Shown here one piece after another: positions 1 through 5,258 of a DNA stretch of 8,495 bases (the stretch's first letter is position 1; every line of letters starts with the position of its first letter). The notes under the pieces are model-generated. The model was not told the origin of the DNA. It ran no database searches and saw only the letters and a list, made by a program, of their open reading frames with translations. The DNA lies in contig JBIIDT010000105.1 in NCBI GenBank assembly GCA_044238145.1, forward strand, positions 1-8,495, in the 5' to 3' direction. Position numbers and translations under genes: made by a program. The DNA is from QWPN01 sp044238145 (GTDB lineage Bacteria > Planctomycetota > Planctomycetia > Pirellulales > UBA1268).

Positions 1-510
1 GCCGTGGGCGGCCTGTCGGTGGGCGAGGGGCCGGAGGCGATGGACGCCGCCCTGCGGGCGACGCTGCCGCACCTCCCGGCCGACCGGCCGCGGTACCTGA
101 TGGGCGTGGGCCAGCCGCGGGACATCGTCGAGTCGGTGGCCGCGGGCGTCGACATGTTCGACTGCGTCCTGCCCACGCGGTGCGGCCGCAACTCGCTCGT
201 CTACACGTTCGCCGGGCAGGTGCGGCTGCGGAACGCCCTGCACGCGGCCGACGACCGGCCGCTCGAGGAGGGCTGCCCCTGCGTCGCCTGCCGCCACGGC
301 CGCCGCTACCTGCGGCACCTGTTCCTGGCCGGCGAGATGCTCGGGCCCGTGCTGGCCTCGATCCACAACCTCACCTTCTACCAGCGGCTCGTCGCCCGGC
401 TGCGGGCGGCGATCGTGGCCGGCCACTTCGACCGCACCCGGCGGGAACTGCTCGCGGCGATCGCCGCGCCGGCCGCTAGTGGGGAGCCGGGGCCGCCGTC
501 CACCGGCTGA
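1..510 (+). CDS. tgt: Queuine/preQ1 tRNA-ribosyltransferase (TGT), C-terminal part; 5' end outside window
   Basis: This enzyme swaps guanine-34 of tRNAs with GUN anticodons (Asp, Asn, His, Tyr) for the queuosine precursor preQ1 in the cytoplasm. About 169 residues are visible; the family is about 370-380, so roughly 200 N-terminal residues lie upstream and the reading frame is open from base 1. Visible family motifs are GGLSVGE near the start, RYLMGVGQPRD, and GVDMFDCVLPTR followed by GRNS. The Asp codon at 160-162 matches the catalytic nucleophile (Asp280 in Zymomonas TGT). The zinc site is CxCxxC (Cys codons at 274, 280, 289) plus the His of IHN (codon 364). The stretch between the third Cys and the His is one residue shorter than in E. 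coli or Zymomonas TGT as I recall them. The frame ends at TGA 508-510. tgt upstream of yajC-secDF is the classical order. The family call is very secure. Confidence 0.96.
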   Translation, partial: AVGGLSVGEGPEAMDAALRATLPHLPADRPRYLMGVGQPRDIVESVAAGVDMFDCVLPTRCGRNSLVYTFAGQVRLRNALHAADDRPLEEGCPCVACRHGRRYLRHLFLAGEMLGPVLASIHNLTFYQRLVARLRAAIVAGHFDRTRRELLAAIAAPAASGEPGPPSTG

Positions 511-547
511 CGCTTCCGCCGCCGCGCTCGCCGTGCAGCCCTCGGCC

Positions 548-577
548 TTGTCGGCCGCGCACGGCGGCCACTACATT
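548..577 (+). promoter_or_regulatory. Weak candidate sigma70-type promoter upstream of yajC
   Basis: In the 124-base tgt-yajC spacer (511-634), a TTGTCG (548-553) and a TACATT (572-577) are separated by 18 bases; each matches 4 of 6 consensus positions. TACATT lies in the least GC-rich patch of the spacer. It would give yajC-secDF a promoter separate from tgt. No clear Shine-Dalgarno lies close to the yajC ATG; an AGGA at 609-612 is too far upstream. In DNA this GC-rich a chance match is quite possible, and yajC could instead be transcribed from tgt. Nothing else stands out in this spacer. Confidence 0.25.
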
Positions 578-634
578 TGCGGGCTTCCGGGCGGCGTCCG
601 TCCGGGTCAGGAATCCCGCGCCGGCCGGTCCACC

Positions 635-997
635 ATGTCGCCCCTGTCCGCCATCGTGCCGCTCCTCGCCCAGGCCGCCCCGGCGGAGCCGCCGCCGCTG
701 CTGCAGTACCTGCCGCTGCTCGTCATCGCCGTGGCGGCCTACCTGCTGCTGTTCCGTCCGGAGCAGGAGCGGCGCCGGCGCCAGCAGGACCTGCTCGGCG
801 GACTCAAGAAGAACGACCGCGTCCTCACCTCGTCGGGCATCTACGGGACGGTGGCCAACGTCGAACGGGACACCGGTCGCGTCGTGCTCAAGGTCGACGA
901 CGCCGCCAACGTGAAGATCACCGTGACGCTCGCCAGCATCGCCAGCGTGCTCGGCGACGAGAAGCCAGAAGCCCGAACCGGAAGCAACGCATCATGA
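635..997 (+). CDS. yajC: Sec translocon accessory protein YajC
   Basis: YajC is a small inner-membrane protein that associates with SecDF and SecYEG. The ATG at 635 gives 120 residues, a normal length; the frame stays open upstream into tgt, but that extension has no family resemblance. Residues 1-20 are hydrophobic, uncharged and Ala/Pro-rich (LLAQAAP at 10-16). A membrane helix spans about 25-40, followed by FRPEQERRRRQQ (40-51), the YajC hallmark. This strongly basic stretch places the C-terminus in the cytoplasm and the N-terminus outside. The soluble domain carries KKNDRVLTSSGIYGTV (58-73), matching the family's GDxVxTxxGIxGxV core. The stop TGA (995-997) overlaps the secDF ATG by four bases (ATGA), implying translational coupling. 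The N-terminal LLAQAAP recurs at the same position in SecDF. Confidence 0.95.
   Translation: MSPLSAIVPLLAQAAPAEPPPLLQYLPLLVIAVAAYLLLFRPEQERRRRQQDLLGGLKKNDRVLTSSGIYGTVANVERDTGRVVLKVDDAANVKITVTLASIASVLGDEKPEARTGSNAS
662..681 (+). repeat. 20-bp direct repeat, copy 1 (codons 10-16 of yajC)
   Basis: These 20 bases are identical to 1021-1040. Both copies begin exactly 27 bases after a start codon (yajC ATG 635, secDF ATG 994) and encode LLAQAAP. Identity stops at both edges. Favoured codons (CTC, GCC, CAG) may explain part of the DNA identity, so the shared peptide is the firmer observation. Confidence 0.9.
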
Positions 998-3909
998 ACC
1001 TGCCGTCCCTCGCCGTCGCCCTCCTCGCCCAGGCCGCCCCCGTCGTGGCCCCGGCCGCCGCCGCGCCGGCAGTCGCGGCTGAGTGGTGGCGGGAGCCGTG
1101 GGCCATGTGGGGCATCACCCTGCTGACGATCTTCGGTCCCACGTTCCTCGCCTGGTTCCTGTCCAAGTCGCTGCGGGTGGCCGACATGTGGGGTCGCCTG
1201 GCGACCGTGCTCGTCGCGGCCGCGGCCGGCGGCGTGGTGTGCTGGATGGGCTGGCCGCCCCGGTTGGGCATCGACCTCAAGGGAGGCGTGATCCTCGTCT
1301 ACGAGATCGACCAGGCGAAGCAGGGGGAGAAGCGGGAGGACGGCGAGGCCGCCGGGCCGGTCGACATGGACAAGCTCGTGGCCGCCGTCAGCCGCCGCGT
1401 GAATCCGGGCGGCCAGAAGGAGGTCACGGTCCGCCGCTTCGGCCTCGACCAGCTCGAGGTGATCGTCCCCGAGGTGGACCAGGCGGAGGTCGACCTCATC
1501 AAGAAGACCGTCTCCAGCGCCGGCGTGCTCGAGTTCCGGATCACGGCCAATTCCGAGGACGCCCGGCACCAGCGGGCGATCGAACTGGCCAGCCGCTCGC
1601 CGGGCGAGACGGTCGTCGACGGCGGCAAGGCCGTGGCCCGCTGGGTGCAGCTCGATACCGCGAAGATGGACCCCGCCGAGAACCGCGGCCTCGTGACCCG
1701 CGTCGCCGCCGACGGCCGCACCGAGGCCCTCGTGATCCTCGACAACATGAACGTCACCGGCGGCTTCCTCGCCCGGGCCGCCTCGGGCTACGACTCGAGC
1801 ATGGCCCCGTGCGTGAACTTCGCCTTCCGGCAGGAAGGGGCGGTGCTCTTCCAGGTGCTCACCAGCCAGAACCTGCCCGACCGGGCCAACGGGCAGTTCA
1901 GCCGGCTGGGCATCGTCCTCGACGGCCTGCTCCTCTCCGCGCCGCGGATCAACGACGTCATCTCCAGCAACGGCCAGATCACCGGCAACTTCCAGCAGGC
2001 GGAGGTCGACTGGCTGGTGGGCGTGCTCAACGCCGGCAGCCTGCCGGCGGCCCTGGTCAGCGAGCCGATCAGCGAGCAGAAGATCAGCCCCCAGCTCGGG
2101 GCCGACACGATCCGCTCCGGCGCCCAGGCCATGCTCCTGGCGACGGCGGCGGTGCTCGCCTTCATGCTCGCGTACTACCGGTTCTCCGGGTTCGTCGCCG
2201 ACCTGGCGGTGCTGCTCAACATCGTGCTCGTGCTGGCGCTGATGATCTCCATCAAGGCGGCCTTCACGCTCGCCGGCCTGGCGGGCCTCGTCCTCTCGGT
2301 GGGCATGGCGGTCGACGCCAACGTGCTCATCTACGAGCGGATGCGGGAGGAGATGGACCGGGGGGCGGCGGTGCGGATGGCGATCCGCAACGGCTTCCAG
2401 CGGGCCTTCTCCACGATCTTCGACTCCAACGTGACCACGCTGATCACGGCCGTGATCCTGTACTTCATCGGCACCGACCAGCTGAAGGGCTTCGCCGTCA
2501 CGCTGACGCTCGGCCTGGCCCTCAACCTGTTCACCGCCGTCTTCTGCTCGCGGGTGGTCTTCGACCTCGCCGAGCGGAACCGGTGGATCACGCGGCTCTC
2601 GATGGCCCGGTTCCTCGGCCAGACGAACTACCGCTTCGTGGCCTGGATGCGGCCGGCGATCGTCCTCTCGACGCTCTTCATCCTCGCCGGCCTGGCGGCG
2701 GCGTGGCAGCGCGGCCAGGGGCTGTTCGACATCGACTTCACCGGCGGCACGAGCGTGCAGGTGGCCTTCAAGCCCGACCGGCCGCTCGACATCGCCGACG
2801 TGCGGAAGGCCGTCTCCGTGCTGCCCGACGTGGCGGTCAGCGCCGTCACCGGCGGTGACGCGGCCCCCGGCACCCGCTACAAGATCGACACCTCGCTGCG
2901 GGACCAGAATCCCGACGACGGCAACGAGGTGGAGAAGACGCTGCGGGAGGTGTTCCCCGACCGCCTGCTCACCTACTCGATGGGCTTCGGCGAGCCGGCC
3001 TCGACGGCCAAGGAGGGGGAGAAGCCCGACGCGACGTCGCTGACCACCGGCGCGGCGGTCGACTTCCCGGAGAAGATCAACCGCCTGACGCTCCAGGCGA
3101 CCCTGCGGGACGCCTTCGCGGCCGCGGGCTTCGCGGGGGCGCCCTTCGAGATCGAGACCGACGACGAGCAGGCGCGGTCGAGCCGGACGCGGCCCGCGCG
3201 GAACTGGGCCGTCTCCACGGCGCTCGAGCCCGCCCAACTGCGGACGGTGCTCGAGCAGCTGGCGGCGAAGCTCGCCGGCACGCCGGTCTACCTGTCGGCC
3301 AACGCCATCGGCGGCAAGGTGGCGGGCAACACGAAGCTGACGGCGGTCTACGCCCTGCTGGCCAGCCTGCTGATGATCGTGCTCTACGTCTGGGTGCGGT
3401 TCCAGAACGTGGCCTTCGGCCTGGCGGCTGTCGTCGCCCTCGCCCACGACGTCCTCGTGGCGGTGGCCTGCCTGGCGTTGAGCAGGTTCGTGGCGCCGTT
3501 CCTCGGCTGGGCGCTCGTGGACGACTTCAAGATCAGCCTCGACGTGGTGGCGGCGCTGCTCACGATCATCGGCTTCTCGATCAACGACACGATCGTGATC
3601 TTCGACCGGCTGCGGGAGCTGCGGGGCAAGAGCCCGTTCGTGTCGGCCGACACGATCGACCGGGCGGTCAACCAGACCCTGAGCCGGACGATCCTCACCT
3701 CGGGGACGGCGCTCCTGGCGACGGTCATCCTCTACTTCTTCGGCGGGCAGGGTATCCACGCCTTCGCCTTCACGATGCTGGTGGGCATCATCACCGGCAC
3801 CTACAGCACGATCTACATCGCCTCGCCGATCGTGCTCTGGCTCCAGCACCGCTTCGGCGGCTCCGCGAGCGGCGCGGGGCGGCCGGCGTCGGTGCCGCAG
3901 CCGGCGTGA
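994..3909 (+). CDS. secDF: SecD-SecF fusion, proton-driven protein export subunit
   Basis: SecDF is an RND-type membrane protein that uses the proton gradient to complete Sec-dependent export. The ATG at 994 overlaps the yajC stop, with GGAAG at 980-984 as a plausible ribosome site; the product is 971 residues, against about 735 for typical fused SecDF. Domain order: hydrophobic N-terminus with LLAQAAP (10-16); an extra membrane helix (about 38-56) followed by K58 and R61; canonical TM1 (about 69-87); SecD signature GIDLKGG (92-98); periplasmic P1 with LGIVLDGLLLSAP and SPQLGADTI; TM2-6 (about 379-526) with VDANVLIYER, whose Asp441 matches the proton-relay Asp of SecD TM4. SecF follows: TM7 (about 552-572), DFTGGT (581-586), an enlarged periplasmic region to about 780, and TM8-12 with FSINDTIVIFDR, whose Asp865 matches the TM10 relay Asp, plus a likely relay Arg898. 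The enlarged SecF region looks like two tandem P4-type units. The assignment is secure; the duplication is inference. Confidence 0.97.
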   Translation: MNLPSLAVALLAQAAPVVAPAAAAPAVAAEWWREPWAMWGITLLTIFGPTFLAWFLSKSLRVADMWGRLATVLVAAAAGGVVCWMGWPPRLGIDLKGGVILVYEIDQAKQGEKREDGEAAGPVDMDKLVAAVSRRVNPGGQKEVTVRRFGLDQLEVIVPEVDQAEVDLIKKTVSSAGVLEFRITANSEDARHQRAIELASRSPGETVVDGGKAVARWVQLDTAKMDPAENRGLVTRVAADGRTEALVILDNMNVTGGFLARAASGYDSSMAPCVNFAFRQEGAVLFQVLTSQNLPDRANGQFSRLGIVLDGLLLSAPRINDVISSNGQITGNFQQAEVDWLVGVLNAGSLPAALVSEPISEQKISPQLGADTIRSGAQAMLLATAAVLAFMLAYYRFSGFVADLAVLLNIVLVLALMISIKAAFTLAGLAGLVLSVGMAVDANVLIYERMREEMDRGAAVRMAIRNGFQRAFSTIFDSNVTTLITAVILYFIGTDQLKGFAVTLTLGLALNLFTAVFCSRVVFDLAERNRWITRLSMARFLGQTNYRFVAWMRPAIVLSTLFILAGLAAAWQRGQGLFDIDFTGGTSVQVAFKPDRPLDIADVRKAVSVLPDVAVSAVTGGDAAPGTRYKIDTSLRDQNPDDGNEVEKTLREVFPDRLLTYSMGFGEPASTAKEGEKPDATSLTTGAAVDFPEKINRLTLQATLRDAFAAAGFAGAPFEIETDDEQARSSRTRPARNWAVSTALEPAQLRTVLEQLAAKLAGTPVYLSANAIGGKVAGNTKLTAVYALLASLLMIVLYVWVRFQNVAFGLAAVVALAHDVLVAVACLALSRFVAPFLGWALVDDFKISLDVVAALLTIIGFSINDTIVIFDRLRELRGKSPFVSADTIDRAVNQTLSRTILTSGTALLATVILYFFGGQGIHAFAFTMLVGIITGTYSTIYIASPIVLWLQHRFGGSASGAGRPASVPQPA
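1021..1040 (+). repeat. 20-bp direct repeat, copy 2 (codons 10-16 of secDF)
   Basis: Identical to 662-681 and at the same offset (27 bases) from the start codon of its gene; it encodes the same LLAQAAP peptide. See copy 1 for the caution about codon preference. Confidence 0.9.
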
Positions 3910-3910
3910 T

Positions 3911-3949
3911 CCGTCCCTGCCGGCCGTGACGGTCCGGCAGGGCGTACGG
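3911..3949 (+). terminator. Strong GC hairpin just after secDF, terminator-like without U-tract
   Basis: It begins one base after the secDF stop. CCCTGCCGG (3915-3923) pairs with CCGGCAGGG (3934-3942). An inner CCG/CGG pair (3924-3926 with 3930-3932) closes a TGA loop, with T3933 bulged, and an outer CCGT/ACGG (3911-3914 with 3946-3949) extends the stem across a three-base bulge. This gives about 16 base pairs, nearly all GC. No run of T follows, so classical intrinsic termination is uncertain. It could instead be a transcript-end stabiliser, or terminate without a U-tract. Confidence 0.6.
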
Positions 3950-3959
3950 CCTGCGGAGA

Positions 3960-4073
3960 GCCTGCCGCCGCTGCCGGTACAGGCAGGCGGCCGCCCCCGG
4001 ACTGGCCTCGCGAACCTCGCCGGCCGACGGCCCGGCCGGCCAGCCGGGCGCATGGTTGCGGTGTGGCCATGCG
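3960..4073 (+). other. Three further inverted repeats in the secDF-LysM spacer
   Basis: After the terminator-like hairpin, the spacer holds three more perfect stems. GCCTGCC/GGCAGGC pairs 3960-3966 with 3982-3988 (15-base loop). GCCGGCCG/CGGCCGGC pairs 4019-4026 with 4033-4040 (6-base loop). CGCATGG/CCATGCG pairs 4049-4055 with 4067-4073 (11-base loop). I see no convincing open frame, AT-rich promoter element or tRNA-like fold in 3910-4103. The stems could belong to a structured leader of the downstream gene, a small RNA, or a termination region. Short stems arise easily at this GC content, so function is unproven. Confidence 0.45.
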
Positions 4074-4090
4074 GGCGGCGACGCCGCCCT

Positions 4091-4100
4091 GGAGAAGAGG
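4091..4100 (+). promoter_or_regulatory. Purine-rich ribosome binding site of the LysM gene
   Basis: GGAGAAGAGG ends three bases before the ATG at 4104; its GGAG (4091-4094) leaves a nine-base spacer. It is the best Shine-Dalgarno match in the window and fixes the start at 4104 rather than the in-frame ATG at 4056, which lies inside an inverted repeat. Confidence 0.7.
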
Positions 4101-4103
4101 ATC

Positions 4104-5090
4104 ATGTCGAGGATCGTCACCGCCTTCCGGTTCCTGTTCGGGCTGGCCATGGTGGCCGGCGGCGCGGCGCTGGCGGCGCCCACGGTCTCGGCCCTGGTGC
4201 AGGAGATCGCCCGGCACCGGCAGGCCATGGCCGCCCTGCCGCCGGCGCCGCCGTCGGCGGTCGGGATCCCTGCCTGGCAGCCGCCCGTCGCTCCCACGCT
4301 GGCGATGCAGCCGCCCGCCGCTGCCTGGCCGCCCGTCGACGACGGCGCCGGCACGGGCCCGAACGATGGCCTGCCGCCGAGCCCGCACTACCAGCCGCCG
4401 CCGCCGCCGGCCCCGTTGCCGCCGCTGCCGCGCGAGTTCGGCGCCATGGCCCCCGACGTCGCCGGGGCCTACCGCTCCACCCTCCAGGTGCCGCCGCCGC
4501 CGTTGCTCGACGCCCACCAGCCCCCGCCCCTGGCGGCCGGCTGGACCGCGCACGGCGTCGCCGCGCCCGTGGCCGTGATGCCCGACGCCGTCGTCCCGCA
4601 GGCCTACGTGGTCCGCGACGGCGATGATCTGACCGGGATCGCGACGCGGTTCTACGGCCACGCGTCGGCGTCGGCGGCGATCTGGACGGCCAACCGCGAC
4701 GCGTTGCCCGACCCGAACGTGCTGCCCATCGGCGCCGTGCTCCGTCTGCCCCCCGCCTGGACCGTGTTCGCCGCCCGTGGCGGCGATGGGCGGGCGATCG
4801 AGCCGCAGGCGGCCGCCGGTCCGGCGGCTGCGCCGCCGCCGACCGCCGCACCGCTCGCGCGTCCTGTCGGCTGGCTCGCCGGCGGCGCCACGACGCCCGC
4901 CAGCGTGCCGCGGCCGCCTGAACCGCAGCGACCGGCCGCCGTCCGCGTGGCGCCGGGTGAGACGCTCGACTCACTGGCCCGGAGGTTCTACGGTGACGAG
5001 CGGATGGCCGGCAGGATCTGGGAGGCCAACCGCGACCGGCTGCGAAGCCCCGAACTGGTGGTGGCCGGCATGGAGTTGAGGTTGCCGTGA
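4104..5090 (+). CDS. Exported or membrane-anchored Pro/Ala-rich protein with two LysM domains
   Basis: LysM domains bind N-acetylglucosamine-containing polymers, chiefly peptidoglycan. From the ATG at 4104 the protein has 328 residues. The N-terminus is a basic start (MSR), then a hydrophobic segment to about residue 26 with a possible signal peptidase site at ALA-AP; it could equally stay as an anchor. Residues about 46-160 are a Pro/Ala-rich low-complexity spacer with short polyproline runs. LysM 1 covers about 168-217 (YVVRDGDDLTGIATRFYG, then IWTANRD and VLRLP). A second Pro/Ala linker (218-279) leads to LysM 2 (280-328: VAPGETLDSLARRFYG, then IWEANRDRL and MELRLP), which ends at the C-terminus. 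No catalytic domain is visible, so a wall-tethering or scaffolding role is likely. It follows secDF on the same strand, but the 194-base hairpin-rich spacer suggests a separate transcript. The LysM call is firm; the exact role is unknown. Confidence 0.9.
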   Translation: MSRIVTAFRFLFGLAMVAGGAALAAPTVSALVQEIARHRQAMAALPPAPPSAVGIPAWQPPVAPTLAMQPPAAAWPPVDDGAGTGPNDGLPPSPHYQPPPPPAPLPPLPREFGAMAPDVAGAYRSTLQVPPPPLLDAHQPPPLAAGWTAHGVAAPVAVMPDAVVPQAYVVRDGDDLTGIATRFYGHASASAAIWTANRDALPDPNVLPIGAVLRLPPAWTVFAARGGDGRAIEPQAAAGPAAAPPPTAAPLARPVGWLAGGATTPASVPRPPEPQRPAAVRVAPGETLDSLARRFYGDERMAGRIWEANRDRLRSPELVVAGMELRLP

Positions 5091-5237
5091 CGGCGGCGGC
5101 GACGGCTCGACGGGGCCGGCTCTCGGGCGGTACGAGTTTCCTCGCTGATGGCCGCGGCGGCCATAGGCTCGGAATCCTCGCACCGGCCCGCGAGCCTCGC
5201 TGATAAGCGCGGGACGGGGTGGGACGCCGCCGTCACG
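5086..5237. repeat. 13-bp perfect inverted repeat spanning the convergent intergenic region
   Basis: CGTGACGGCGGCG at 5086-5098, which contains the LysM stop codon, is the exact reverse complement of 5225-5237, which lies 21 bases beyond the stop of the opposing hydrolase gene. The arms are 126 bases apart. They could pair in either read-through transcript and enclose the smaller hairpins, but GCC/GGC-type arms recur easily here, so chance is a real alternative. Confidence 0.4.
5148..5194. terminator. Paired short hairpins between convergent genes, possible bidirectional terminator
   Basis: ATGGCC (5148-5153) pairs with GGCCAT (5159-5164) over a five-base loop, and CTCGC (5177-5181) pairs with GCGAG (5190-5194) over an eight-base loop. 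Position between the converging LysM and hydrolase genes suggests transcription ends here from both sides. No T-run follows either stem. A ten-base direct repeat, CCTCGCTGAT, occurs at 5140-5149 and 5195-5204. No gene is supported in 5091-5258. Confidence 0.35.
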
Positions 5238-5258
5238 AGGAGGAGAGGCGGGGGGTGG

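Noticed and set aside
479..634. N-terminal extension of YajC starting inside tgt
   Set aside because: It would overlap tgt and give a 172-residue YajC with an unrelated leader; the ATG at 635 gives a normal-length protein.
577..993. N-terminal extension of SecDF to the start at 577
   Set aside because: The extension is Arg/Pro/Ala-rich, lies in a different frame across all of yajC, and has no SecD similarity; the ATG at 994 coupled to the yajC stop fits much better.
841..4053. A 1070-codon open frame on the minus strand opposite secDF
   Set aside because: Its product is a low-complexity Arg/His/Gly/Asp-rich sequence with no domain. It is the usual antisense shadow of a GC-rich coding gene whose sense frame is plainly SecDF.
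4380..4425. CCG-rich repeats in the LysM gene considered as a DNA repeat element
   Set aside because: They encode polyproline within the low-complexity spacer and show no regular DNA unit beyond codon repetition.
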